Source of the DNA: a virus
Length of the DNA: 64,000 nucleotides
Reading direction: 5' to 3' (one strand)
Virus record (IMG/VR): IMGVR_UViG_3300025645_000038
Location: 62,001 to 126,000 of that record
Of this stretch, positions 1 through 7,698 are shown one piece after another. The translations under genes were made by a program, and so were the position numbers. Below the pieces are notes generated by a model that was not told the origin of the DNA, made no database searches, and worked only from the letters and a program-made list of their open reading frames with translations. How positions within the stretch are numbered: the first letter of the stretch is position 1; each line of letters begins with the position of its first letter.

Positions 1-1
1 C

Positions 2-826
2 CGTAATACTGGTATCTTATTTGAGTTGTTGACAAGACAAATTACAGTTGATGTCCTTAATAATGATAAAAAAGGTTCAGCGGCTAATATATTAAAGGAG
101 TTTTTCAATAATAAGACTCAATTAGGAAAAGAGTATGAATTGTATAGAGTTTTGACTGTAGAAAATTATACATCTGAAATAAAAGCTAATCATTTAGTAG
201 ATGCTGTAGTAAAGGCTCGTCAAAAACTAAATGGTTCTCAATTAAAAAGAGAAAAATACAATCTAATTAAAGAAATAAAGAAGACTTATAATATAAATGA
301 CTTCTTTATGGCTAGGATTCCAAATTATAAAGTAAATGCTTCAATATTTAAAGTCTTTGATTCTAATACTGATGGAAATCCAGCGTCTGAAGTAGATAGT
401 AGGTTCACAATCGTAGAGCATGTAACAAGAAAACAGATTTCTAACAAAAAAGAAGACAAGAAACTTGTTGAGGGCTACAAAAAGCAAGAAAAAGACTTGA
501 GATTACTTGCTTATGGTATATTAGTCGAAAAATTTAACAAAAAGTACAGTTCTTTAAGTAAATCACAGAAAAAACTACTTAAAGAGTACATAAATAACAT
601 TTCTAACACCAATTCTCTTAAAGAGTTCGTAGAAACTGAAACAATTAAGGTAAAATCTAAACTCCAATCGTTTTTACCTAAAGTTAGTGATAAAGTTACT
701 AAGATTAAGCTTCAAGAAGCTATTAATCAAGCAGAAACTCTTATGAAGGGAAGAATTGTTGAAGATAAACAAGTAGTTACGCTAATGAGGTATTATCAAT
801 TAGTTAAGGAGCTTGAAAATGTCTAA
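2..826 (+). CDS. Conserved T4-like phage protein, 5' partial
   Basis: The frame is open from the left edge (RNTGILFELLTRQITVDV...) and 275 codons are present, so the true start lies outside the window. A TTG at 26 is only an internal codon. The protein is lysine-rich and mostly helical in character, with no membrane segment or catalytic motif I can name. The opening NTGILFELLTRQI segment and the later IPNYKVNASIFKVF segment resemble, from memory, a conserved hypothetical protein that marine T4-like phages encode between the portal (gp20) and prohead protease (gp21) genes. The position here, upstream of gp21, agrees. Function is unknown; a part in head assembly is inferred from place only. Confidence 0.75.
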   Translation, partial: RNTGILFELLTRQITVDVLNNDKKGSAANILKEFFNNKTQLGKEYELYRVLTVENYTSEIKANHLVDAVVKARQKLNGSQLKREKYNLIKEIKKTYNINDFFMARIPNYKVNASIFKVFDSNTDGNPASEVDSRFTIVEHVTRKQISNKKEDKKLVEGYKKQEKDLRLLAYGILVEKFNKKYSSLSKSQKKLLKEYINNISNTNSLKEFVETETIKVKSKLQSFLPKVSDKVTKIKLQEAINQAETLMKGRIVEDKQVVTLMRYYQLVKELENV

Positions 827-1247
827 AATGGATAAACTCAAAGAGATAATCAGAGAGTTAATCAAAAGGGAACTTGATGAGGCTTCTACTTCAGCTGCCA
901 CACCAGGTTACCAAACACCTTACGCATTTAGTGGTGGTAGAAGTAAAGATAAGAAGAAAAAGAAGAAGATAGCTACAAACTCTACTGGATACAGTAAGGT
1001 AAATGAGGGTAAGTATCACGATTATAGAAATGACGATACTTTATCACCAAAACAAAAAATTGGTCGTTCAATGAGAGAGATTAGAGATAGTCTTAACGAA
1101 TTGAACAAGTTAGTAAAGATGAATGTTCGTCTTAAAAATGAATTAAAAGTTGATTCTAGGTCATATTGGAAAAATACACATAAGGCTTTAAATAAAATAA
1201 GTGAGAGGTTAGTAAAACTAGCAAACAAAGTTGGTCAATTACAGTAG
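819..1247 (+). CDS. Small basic head-region protein of unknown function
   Basis: 142 residues from ATG 819, preceded by AAGGAG at 806-811; this start is preferred to the TTG at 813, which lies inside the spacer. The N-terminus is an amphipathic helix (MDKLKEIIRELIKREL) followed by LDEASTSAATPGYQTPYAF, a motif I associate with small proteins in the head cluster of marine T4-like phages. Next comes a lysine run (about residues 45-52) and a helical C-terminal half. It overlaps the gene before it. I infer a head-core or virion component from position; no enzyme motif is visible. Confidence 0.7.
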   Translation: MSKMDKLKEIIRELIKRELDEASTSAATPGYQTPYAFSGGRSKDKKKKKKIATNSTGYSKVNEGKYHDYRNDDTLSPKQKIGRSMREIRDSLNELNKLVKMNVRLKNELKVDSRSYWKNTHKALNKISERLVKLANKVGQLQ

Positions 1248-1254
1248 CTTCGCT

Positions 1255-1440
1255 ATGGCGTTTGAAGACAAAAAGAAATCCTATATGGATACTCTTTTTA
1301 GTATTTCGACTCTGTTAAAAAGATGGCAGGTTGAGATACAAAGAAAAGATGTAGATAAGACTTATATGTTAAGAAGACTTGGACAATGGATAGAACAGTT
1401 GGAAAGTCTTAAACATGAAATAATGATGGAGAAAGATTAA
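1255..1440 (+). CDS. Small helical protein of unknown function
   Basis: 61 residues starting at ATG 1255 (MAFEDKKKSYMDTLF...). A longer reading from TTG 1231 would overlap the previous gene, and the ATG start is the more natural. No good Shine-Dalgarno sequence precedes it, so translational coupling to the preceding stop at 1247 is likely. The product is charged and predicted helical, without recognisable domains. Its stop overlaps the next start (TAATG at 1438-1442). It sits in the head-assembly operon between two other small proteins. Confidence 0.6.
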   Translation: MAFEDKKKSYMDTLFSISTLLKRWQVEIQRKDVDKTYMLRRLGQWIEQLESLKHEIMMEKD

Positions 1441-2054
1441 TGATATCACTATTAGAAATAGCACATAGTATGAATGAGGCTGATGACGATAAGTATGTAT
1501 CTATCGGTTTTGGTAGGTTCAAACTTAAAGGTAAGGAAGATGACGATGATGCTGATGTCTATGCAAAAACCGACTCTGGTGAGTATGTAAAATCTGCTGA
1601 CCAAGAGAGTGATGACGATGGTGGTGAAAAAGACAAACCAGAACCACAGGGTAGTAAGTTAAGTGGTAGTGATTTTGAAAGAGATAGTAGTGACAACGAA
1701 GAAAGTGATGATGTAGAAATATCAGATGCTAACTCTGGTCCTATCGATACGGATGATATTATGGACATGTTAAAAAATGATTCTGAAGTTGTTGATAAGA
1801 TGGGCGATGATGTGTATTGGGATGGTATGGATTTAGTTAGTTCAAAGTATGATGATGATACAATAGCATCTATACCTGATGATGCTGATATGACTTTAGG
1901 AGATTTGAAAAAACAAATAATGGATTACGAAGAAGAACAAGACGAATCAATCAAAGTAATCGATGGAAAAAAATATAAAGCAATAAAGGAATCAAAAAAG
2001 AATCCTCGTATATTAAAAGAAATTTATGAGAGAACATTTAGGAGTTTAAAATGA
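1440..2054 (+). CDS. Acidic conserved phage protein, head-assembly region
   Basis: 204 residues, strongly acidic (Asp/Glu runs at about residues 34-40 and 56-80). It opens with MISLLEIAHSMNEA, an amphipathic leader like those of other small genes in this cluster, then YVSIGFGRFKLKGKE and SGEYVKSAD, which I recall from marine T4-like phages as a conserved hypothetical family. The composition suits a scaffold-core or prohead-interior protein. Start and stop overlap the neighbours (TAATG at 1438 and ATGA at 2051), indicating tight coupling to the prohead protease gene. Exact role unknown. Confidence 0.7.
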   Translation: MISLLEIAHSMNEADDDKYVSIGFGRFKLKGKEDDDDADVYAKTDSGEYVKSADQESDDDGGEKDKPEPQGSKLSGSDFERDSSDNEESDDVEISDANSGPIDTDDIMDMLKNDSEVVDKMGDDVYWDGMDLVSSKYDDDTIASIPDDADMTLGDLKKQIMDYEEEQDESIKVIDGKKYKAIKESKKNPRILKEIYERTFRSLK

Positions 2055-2653
2055 AACAATTAATCGTAGACTATTTACCATTTGAGGTAGGGCCTGACCA
2101 GATAAACGAGGCTATGAAAGAGAACAACGGAAAGTTAGTTGTTAAGGGTGTTCTACAAAGAGCAGATACCAAAAATCAAAATGGTAGGGTATATCCAAGA
2201 GAAATTTTAATGCGTGAAGCAAAGAAGTATTCCGATGGATTCGTAAAACAAAAAAGAGCTATGGGAGAACTTGACCATCCTGAATCATCTGTTGTGAACT
2301 TACAAAATGTATCACATAACATTACAGATATGAACTTCAATGGTGATGACCTAGTTGGTACAGTAGAAATACTTACAACTCCAAGTGGTAACATACTAAG
2401 AGAATTATTTAAGAATGGAATTAAACTAGGTATCTCTTCTCGTGGTATGGGTTCGGTTGAATCTGTTAATGAGGGAGAGACACAACAGGTTGGTGATGAC
2501 TTTGAACTTATTGCTTTTGACTTTGTTTCTAATCCGTCTACACATGGTGCTTTCCTATATCCAATGAATGAGAGTGTTGATAACAATATTTCAGTTCGTG
2601 ATACTAAGTATGGTAAAGTAGAAGCAGTCATTAACGATATAATGAGAGGCTAA
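2051..2653 (+). CDS. 21: Prohead core protease (T4 gp21-like)
   Basis: 200 residues matching the T4 gp21 family of herpes-type serine proteases that cleave scaffold and capsid proteins inside the prohead during maturation. Seen: an N-terminal GVLQRADTKNQNGRVYPREI segment, the catalytic-histidine motif GELDHP (His76) and the catalytic-serine motif GISSRGMGS (Ser129/Ser130), in the order and spacing expected. Length is close to T4 gp21 (212). Its start overlaps the upstream stop (ATGA) and its stop overlaps the next start (TAATG). The scaffold and major capsid genes follow in the same operon, as in other T4-like phages. The MVxxL-type targets are discussed under the capsid and small-protein findings. 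Confidence 0.93.
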   Translation: MKQLIVDYLPFEVGPDQINEAMKENNGKLVVKGVLQRADTKNQNGRVYPREILMREAKKYSDGFVKQKRAMGELDHPESSVVNLQNVSHNITDMNFNGDDLVGTVEILTTPSGNILRELFKNGIKLGISSRGMGSVESVNEGETQQVGDDFELIAFDFVSNPSTHGAFLYPMNESVDNNISVRDTKYGKVEAVINDIMRG

Positions 2654-3510
2654 TGTCAAAAAAGAGAGACTATAAAGATGAGTATAAGAAATTTCAATCT
2701 TCTACAAAGTCTAAAAAGTATAGGGCAGAATTAAATAAGTACAATCGTAAGAAAGGTACTTATGGAAATGGTGATGGCAAAGACGCCTCACACAAAGGGG
2801 GAAAGATAGTGGGATTCGAATCACAATCTAAAAACAGAGGAAGAGCTGAAAAGAGTCGTTTAAAGAAAGAGGCTGTTCTAAATGAAAATCCAGCAGTGAT
2901 TGCAACTGCAGCTCGTATGGCTATACAAAATGCTAAGGGTAAAAAAGTATCAGTCAATACTGCTCGCCAATCTAAATATGCTAGTACAGACCCATCAGCT
3001 CACAAGAAAGCTAAAAGTATATTCCAAAGAATTAAAGATAAGTTTAAAAAGAAAGATGATAAACCTAAAAAGAAATCAGCTCCTACCACAGCAGCTGACT
3101 TTCGTAGAAGAAGAAGAGGTGAGTCTATAAATGAGAATGATAAAGTAAAGGTTCTTAAACATCTTATCAAAAGAGGTAATAATCCTAAAGATGCTAAAAG
3201 GGATGTTCAAAAACTTTATAATAAAGTAAATAAGATGTATAAGAATGCATCACCATCTAAAAAAGCCGAAATCATTTCTTCTCTATCTGCTTATAAAATG
3301 GAATCTGTAAATAAAGCTAATAATATAGATAAGATAAAAGATATTGTCAAGAAAAAACAATTCAAAAGAATCGGTGGAGTTATTATAGACATGCAAACTG
3401 CTAATGCTATAATGCAAGTACATAAAGCATTAAGTGGTGCTAATAAAAAGAAGTATGAGAAGTTGTCTATATCAAAGATGGCATCTATTGCATACAAACT
3501 GATAAAATGA
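2653..3510 (+). CDS. Lysine-rich head-region protein with HNH-fossil-like N-terminus
   Basis: 285 residues, very basic. The first ~70 residues (KDEYKKFQSSTKSKKYRAELNK, GNGDGKDASHKGGKI, then SKNRGRAEKSR) resemble a family of marine T4-like phage proteins whose GDGKxxxHxxG...N pattern recalls an HNH nuclease core. The usual second His/Asn metal site is not clearly kept, so I infer a degenerate, nucleic-acid- or scaffold-binding role. The middle is low-complexity Lys/Arg (residues 120-155, including RRRRRG), and the C-terminal ~120 residues form a lysine-rich helical region. It may neutralise DNA or bind the acidic scaffold. Function uncertain. Confidence 0.65.
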   Translation: MSKKRDYKDEYKKFQSSTKSKKYRAELNKYNRKKGTYGNGDGKDASHKGGKIVGFESQSKNRGRAEKSRLKKEAVLNENPAVIATAARMAIQNAKGKKVSVNTARQSKYASTDPSAHKKAKSIFQRIKDKFKKKDDKPKKKSAPTTAADFRRRRRGESINENDKVKVLKHLIKRGNNPKDAKRDVQKLYNKVNKMYKNASPSKKAEIISSLSAYKMESVNKANNIDKIKDIVKKKQFKRIGGVIIDMQTANAIMQVHKALSGANKKKYEKLSISKMASIAYKLIK

Positions 3511-3869
3511 TAAAACTCAAAGACATATTACTAGAACATCCAGACGATTACGCTGATAAAGATGCTGATGATATAATCAAACTTTTGAGAAGAAAACAAA
3601 AGTATGACCAGTTTGATGGTATAGGAACAACTGAGGCTAAAGACCACGAAGGTAAGATGGCTAAATCTCAATTAGAACGTTCTATGAAGTATGCAAAAAT
3701 GATTTACAAAATAGTTGATAATGTTGGTAATGGTGGTGAAGTATCAATGCCAGCTTGGGTTCAGTCTAAACTAACCAAATCTATGGATTACTTACAATCG
3801 GTATATAATTACTTAGATGGTAAGGATGGTTTAGAAGATAAATTTCAAAAAGAAAATTCAAAAAAGTAA
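3507..3869 (+). CDS. Conserved small phage protein, head region
   Basis: 120 residues. It opens with MIKLKDILLEHPDDYADKD, the same kind of short amphipathic leader seen in the following gene. The central part (DHEGKMAKSQLERSMKYAKMI ... MPAWVQSKLTKSMDYLQSVYNYL) matches, from memory, a very widespread family of T4-like marine phage proteins of unknown function; AWVQSK-[LI]TK and YL.SVY are its hallmarks. Start ATG overlaps the upstream TGA (ATGA at 3507). No catalytic residues are evident. Probably a virion or prohead component by context. Confidence 0.75.
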   Translation: MIKLKDILLEHPDDYADKDADDIIKLLRRKQKYDQFDGIGTTEAKDHEGKMAKSQLERSMKYAKMIYKIVDNVGNGGEVSMPAWVQSKLTKSMDYLQSVYNYLDGKDGLEDKFQKENSKK

Positions 3870-3893
3870 TATTTATATCTAAGGAGATAAATT

Positions 3894-4529
3894 ATGGCTA
3901 ACATTAAATTAAAAGATTTACTAAACGAAATGACAGTAGCTGGTGGTATTGTTTCTGAAAGTCCTTGGACAAAGAACGAAGAAGAAAAACCATCTATAAA
4001 TGTAAAAGAATTAGTAGAATCAATTCGTAACTTTAACTCTATAGGTGAATCCATCTATGGTAAAGGTAGCTTAAAAGAAGTAGCTGAAAGTCTTTCATCT
4101 ATTGCTGAAGGTGCTGCTCAACATACTCTATCTGAAGCAGGTGATATGTTTGATAAGGTTACAGTTAGTCGTAATATGAAAGAACTTACAGGCTTATCAA
4201 AGCAATTTGGTAAAGTATCTAGCGAAGCTAACTCTCTACAAGAAAGAATGAGTGGTTTATACGAAGACATGGGTAACATCTTAGGTAGATACTATGAGAT
4301 TGGTGAAAAGCATGTGCCAGGTCATGATGATGAAGATTCAGAAGACAGAGGTGATATGGATGAAGCTGAAACAATGATGTTTAGAGAAGAAGATGATTAC
4401 AAAGCATTCTTCAAAAAAGCTATGAAAAAATTTAATGTATCTGATATTGAAGATATGAGTGATGAAGATAAAAAAGACTTCTTCAACTATGTAGATAGAA
4501 ACTATAAGGCGAAAAACGAAAAAGACTAA
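3894..4529 (+). CDS. Acidic helical head-region protein
   Basis: 211 residues with a strong AAGGAG Shine-Dalgarno at 3881-3886. It begins MANIKLKDLLNEMTVAGG, a leader like that of the preceding gene, and LLNE could be a gp21-type cleavage site. The middle (residues ~45-130) is helical, probably coiled-coil; the C-terminal third is acidic (DDEDSEDRGDMDEAE) and ends in a helical KAFFKKAMKKFNV segment. A likely late-promoter element (ATATTTAT, 3869-3876) lies just upstream. No family I can name with confidence; the composition and place suggest a scaffold-core protein. Confidence 0.65.
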   Translation: MANIKLKDLLNEMTVAGGIVSESPWTKNEEEKPSINVKELVESIRNFNSIGESIYGKGSLKEVAESLSSIAEGAAQHTLSEAGDMFDKVTVSRNMKELTGLSKQFGKVSSEANSLQERMSGLYEDMGNILGRYYEIGEKHVPGHDDEDSEDRGDMDEAETMMFREEDDYKAFFKKAMKKFNVSDIEDMSDEDKKDFFNYVDRNYKAKNEKD

Positions 4530-4538
4530 GAGGTTAAT

Positions 4539-4766
4539 ATGTCAATAAAAGTTGTAGTAAAGAATAATAATATCGAGAAAGCTCTCAGTATATTCAAAAG
4601 AAAAGTAAAAGATTCAAACCTTATGTTTGAACTTAGAGAGCGTGAGTTTTACAAAAAACCATCTGCTGTTAGAAAAGAGATGAAAAACAAAGCAAAAGCT
4701 CGTAATTATTGGAAAAAAATCAAATTAATGGAAGAAGTTAGTAGAAATAGAGGTAGAAAATATTAA
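4539..4766 (+). CDS. rpsU: Ribosomal protein bS21 homologue
   Basis: 75 residues with the full-length bS21 pattern. MSIKVVVKNNNIEKALSIFK matches the beta-strand plus first helix; LMFELREREFYKKPSAVRKE matches the family's core (REFYEKP-S/T-x-x-R-K); and a basic C-terminal helix ends RNRGRKY, close to the cellular RTRLY tail. bS21 binds the 30S platform near the anti-Shine-Dalgarno and helps start translation. Phage-encoded S21 is known in marine phages. Here it lies in the late head operon between core genes and the scaffold, so it would be made with virion proteins; I infer that it biases host ribosomes toward phage messages. Identity is clear; activity is untested. Confidence 0.9.
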   Translation: MSIKVVVKNNNIEKALSIFKRKVKDSNLMFELREREFYKKPSAVRKEMKNKAKARNYWKKIKLMEEVSRNRGRKY

Positions 4767-4770
4767 TTCC

Positions 4771-4786
4771 TTATATTTATATATAT
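4771..4786 (+). promoter_or_regulatory. Candidate late promoter upstream of scaffold gene
   Basis: TTATATTTATATATAT in the 123-base gap after the S21 gene. Its core, ATATTTAT, recurs in front of six other structural transcription units and is nearly identical to the elements before the sheath (36385) and tube (39042) genes. No bacterial -35 box is visible, which fits a phage-specific late promoter. Confidence 0.5.
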
Positions 4787-4797
4787 CAAAACTAAAC

Positions 4798-4822
4798 ACA
4801 CCGTTCCTATCGTATACGGTGT
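4798..4822 (+). other. Hairpin in scaffold-gene 5' leader
   Basis: ACACCGT at 4798-4804 and ACGGTGT at 4816-4822 form a perfect 7-bp stem with an 11-base loop, downstream of the candidate late promoter and about 70 bases before ATG 4890. No U-run follows, so it is not an intrinsic terminator; it could stabilise the transcript or be a processing site. Confidence 0.4.
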
Positions 4823-4889
4823 AACCGAAATATAATAATTCTATTATAGTTCCCAATAACTATACTAAATCCTAAATAGGAGAATAATA

Positions 4890-5942
4890 ATGGATGATCT
4901 CTTAAAAGAGGCAATTGCTGACGCAAAAGCTGTTCGTGAAACTGCTTTAGAAAACGCAAAGATGGCTTTAGAAGAGGCTTTTACTCCAAGATTACAGAAT
5001 ATGTTATCTCAGAAAATCCAAAACGAAATCGAAGACGAAGATGATGAAAAGAAAGATGAAGATGTTGATTTGGAAGAAAGAGAAGATGATGATGAAGACA
5101 TGGAAGAAAGAGCCATGAATGATGAAGATGAAGATCCTTCTGATGAGCATTCTGAAGAAGAAATGGATGAGTCTGAAATAATCGAAATCGATGGTGTTAA
5201 ATATGCACCTGTAGTATCTGAAGAAGAAGACGAAGATGAAGAAGATATGGATGAGATGAAAGATGAAGACGATGAAGACATGGATGAAGATCTTGATTTA
5301 GAAGCTGTAATTAAAGAGCTTGAATCTGAACTTGATGAGGCTGAAGAAGTCGAAGAAAGTAAAGAAGAAGTTGAAGAACAATCTAAATCTTCTGGCATTG
5401 GTGCTGGTGACAACAAAGTTAGTCAACCAAGTGCTGGTGATGAAGAAGATCCGGGTAAAGGAAAACTCAAAGAGGGTGAAGATAAAGACGACAAAGAGGT
5501 TGATGAAGATATCGATCTTGATGAAGTTCTTGCAGCTCTTTCTGAGGAAGAAGATGAAGATGAGAAGAAGGATGAAGTTAAAGAACTTAAATCCGACCTT
5601 GAAGAACATCGTTCCGTAATCGAAACACTTCGTGAAAAGCTAAATGAAGTCAACTTGTTAAATGCTAAACTTTTATTCACAAACAAACTATTCAGAAAGC
5701 ATGGTTTGAACAATGAACAGAAGATGAAAGTCGTTGAGCAATTCGATAGAGCATCAAACCTAAGAGAAGTCAAGTTAGTGTATTCTACACTTGGTGAATC
5801 TTTTGGTGCTAGAAAAAATGAAATTAATGAATCTAAGGGAGCTGCTTCAAAGCCAATAGCATCTACCAAACCTGAAAAAGAAGTAATAACTGAAAGTTCA
5901 GATTTGAGAGATAGGTTTAAAAAGCTAGCTAACCTTATTTAA
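4890..5942 (+). CDS. 22: Prohead core scaffold protein (T4 gp22-like)
   Basis: 350 residues. It lies immediately upstream of the major capsid gene, exactly where T4-like phages place the main scaffold gp22. Start ATG 4890 has AGGAG at 4878-4882. The N-terminal ~50 residues are helical (MDDLLKEAIADAKAVRETALENAK). Residues ~50-235 are an extreme Asp/Glu-rich low-complexity region, and the C-terminal ~110 residues are helical (ETLREKLNEVNLLNAKLLFTN, then MKVVEQFDRA), matching the conserved scaffold segment of T4-like gp22 proteins. It should fill the prohead and be degraded by gp21. The acidic core is longer than I expect for T4 gp22 (269 residues). Confidence 0.85.
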   Translation: MDDLLKEAIADAKAVRETALENAKMALEEAFTPRLQNMLSQKIQNEIEDEDDEKKDEDVDLEEREDDDEDMEERAMNDEDEDPSDEHSEEEMDESEIIEIDGVKYAPVVSEEEDEDEEDMDEMKDEDDEDMDEDLDLEAVIKELESELDEAEEVEESKEEVEEQSKSSGIGAGDNKVSQPSAGDEEDPGKGKLKEGEDKDDKEVDEDIDLDEVLAALSEEEDEDEKKDEVKELKSDLEEHRSVIETLREKLNEVNLLNAKLLFTNKLFRKHGLNNEQKMKVVEQFDRASNLREVKLVYSTLGESFGARKNEINESKGAASKPIASTKPEKEVITESSDLRDRFKKLANLI

Positions 5943-5957
5943 TTGGGAGACAATAAA

Positions 5958-7595
5958 ATGTCAGATTTAAAAATAAACGATTTGATGAGTGGTCATAACC
6001 CTCATCAAGAGCTCCTGTCACAGACTCGTAAGTTAGTTGACAAGTGGGAGCCAACCGGATTATTGGATGATATTGATGACTCCACTAAGAAAACAGGCAT
6101 GGCTGTTCTTCTTGAAAACCAGGCAACTCAGCTTATTAAAGAAGCTTCGGGTACAGGTACTGGTGGAAGTAAAGAAGAATGGAGTGGTGTAGCTTTACCA
6201 TTGGTTCGTAGAATCTTTGGTGAAATTTCAGCACAAGAGTTCGTAAGTGTTCAACCTATGAACTTACCATCTGGACTGATTTTCTTCTTGGACTTCAAAT
6301 ATGGTTCAGCTAATCAGGCTAATCACATTAAAGATACAGATATATTTGGTAATACTTCTGCATCAGGCGATCCAAGTGGTGGACTCTACGGAAGTGGTAG
6401 AGGAGGATACTCTATCAATGATAGAGATTCAGCTCTTATTGCTAACTCAAACATTACAGAAGCTTCAGCTTCTTGGAAAGATGTTGAGTTTGAACCATCT
6501 CTAAGTTCTTCTGTTGCTGTTGGTACTGCTAACCAAATAGTAAAGCTAACCGTTACAAGAGCTAATTTCTTAACTGCTGCTCCAAGAGCTGACTTAGAAG
6601 GAATTAGATCTTTTGAGGTAAGTGGTTCTGATATATCAGAGTCATTTCCGGCTTATACAACAGTTGATGATACTAATGTAAACTTCTTCGTGAAGACTAC
6701 AGATGGTAGAATGGATGCTGCTGCTATTGGTGTTAAGTATCATGAAGCTCCAACTGCTGCTCAGCGTGGTGATTTTGAACAAAGTTCATTCACATCACCT
6801 GGACCATCTTCAGCTGACGATCTTAAGATTCCTGAAGTTGACATTCAGTTAAGAAGTGAAGCTATCGTTGCGAAAACTCGTAAATTGAAAGCTGTATGGA
6901 CACCTGAACTTGCTCAGGATCTTAACGCTTATCATAGTGTTGACGCTGAAGCTGAATTAACAGCAATGTTAAGTGAGTACATCGCGATGGAAATCGATTT
7001 GGAAATACTTGATATGTTAAGTCTAAACGCTGATGCTAAGACTGCTTATTGGTCAGCTAAAGTTGGCTTTGAGTATGATGGTTCTGGAACAGGCGCTGGC
7101 GCTTGGACACAAGTAAGTGGTGCTTCAAATGCATATACAAAGAGTTCTTGGTTCCAAACACTTGGAATTAAGATACAATCTGTATCTAATGCTATTCATC
7201 AGAAAACACTTCGTGGTGGTGCTAATTTTGTTGTTGTTTCACCTGAAACTGCTACAATCTTAGAGTCTGTAAGTGGATACGTTGCTAATACTGGTGACGC
7301 TTCTTCTAAGACATACGCTATGGGTGTTGAAGCCGTTGGTTCTATAAATAACAGATATACTGTTTATAAGAATCCATACATGACAACTAACGACATATTG
7401 ATTGGTTTTAGAGGAAGTAACTTCCTTGAAACTGGTGCTGTTTATGCCCCATATGTACCAATGATTATGACTCCATTAGTATACGATCCTCAGAACTTTA
7501 CTCCGCGTAAAGGTGTGATGACTCGTTATGCTAAGAAGATGGTTAGACCAGAGTTCTATGGTAAAGTCATTGTTGCTGATATCAACGAAGTTTAA
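5958..7595 (+). CDS. 23: Major capsid protein (T4 gp23-like)
   Basis: 545 residues from ATG 5958 (GGGAG at 5945-5949); the in-frame TTG at 5943 is too close to that Shine-Dalgarno to be the start. Similarity to T4 gp23 runs throughout: SAQEFVSVQPMNLPSGLIFFLDFKYG (cf. VQPMNSPTGQVF), the core KTRKLKAVWTPELAQDLNAYHSVDAEAELTAMLSEYIAMEI region, then YRVYK-like NRYTVYKNPY, GAVYAPYVPM and FTPRKGVMTRYAKKM. A likely maturation cleavage, LIKE62/A63, parallels the T4 site after Glu65. The product forms the hexameric capsid lattice. It closes the head operon and is followed by a strong terminator. Confidence 0.96.
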   Translation: MSDLKINDLMSGHNPHQELLSQTRKLVDKWEPTGLLDDIDDSTKKTGMAVLLENQATQLIKEASGTGTGGSKEEWSGVALPLVRRIFGEISAQEFVSVQPMNLPSGLIFFLDFKYGSANQANHIKDTDIFGNTSASGDPSGGLYGSGRGGYSINDRDSALIANSNITEASASWKDVEFEPSLSSSVAVGTANQIVKLTVTRANFLTAAPRADLEGIRSFEVSGSDISESFPAYTTVDDTNVNFFVKTTDGRMDAAAIGVKYHEAPTAAQRGDFEQSSFTSPGPSSADDLKIPEVDIQLRSEAIVAKTRKLKAVWTPELAQDLNAYHSVDAEAELTAMLSEYIAMEIDLEILDMLSLNADAKTAYWSAKVGFEYDGSGTGAGAWTQVSGASNAYTKSSWFQTLGIKIQSVSNAIHQKTLRGGANFVVVSPETATILESVSGYVANTGDASSKTYAMGVEAVGSINNRYTVYKNPYMTTNDILIGFRGSNFLETGAVYAPYVPMIMTPLVYDPQNFTPRKGVMTRYAKKMVRPEFYGKVIVADINEV

Positions 7596-7620
7596 TTAAT
7601 TACTTAATTGAACAACTTAA

Positions 7621-7648
7621 AAAGGGGAGTTTTACTCCCCTTTTTTTG
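7621..7648 (+). terminator. Intrinsic terminator after major capsid gene
   Basis: AAAGGGGAGT (7621-7630) and ACTCCCCTTT (7634-7643) form a perfect 10-bp stem with a TTT loop, followed by an unbroken T run to 7647. It lies 25 bases after the capsid stop and ends the head operon. Confidence 0.92.
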
Positions 7649-7654
7649 TATCTT

Positions 7655-7670
7655 GTATATTTATTAATGA
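7655..7670 (+). promoter_or_regulatory. Candidate late promoter for neck operon
   Basis: GTATATTTATTAATGA contains the ATATTTAT core (7657-7664), placed directly after the terminator and 35 bases before ATG 7699, where a new transcription unit must begin. Confidence 0.45.
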
Positions 7671-7698
7671 GTAAATATATCTATTTTAGGAGAATATA

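Noticed and set aside
1231-1254. TTG start for the 61-residue head-region protein
   Set aside because: Overlaps the preceding gene and adds eight residues without a Shine-Dalgarno; ATG 1255 is simpler.
2176-2631. 151-codon minus-strand frame opposite gp21
   Set aside because: Fully covered by the clearly identified prohead protease; no independent support.
5009-5416. Serine-rich minus-strand frame opposite the scaffold gene
   Set aside because: Its poly-Ser sequence is simply the antisense reading of GAA/GAT-rich acidic codons.
5320-5619. 99-codon + strand frame inside the scaffold gene
   Set aside because: Lys/Leu-rich frame-shifted reading of the acidic repeat; it lies inside gp22 without a ribosome-binding site.
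5943-5957. TTG start for the major capsid protein
   Set aside because: It would place the GGGAG ribosome-binding site inside the coding sequence; ATG 5958 has that site at the right distance.
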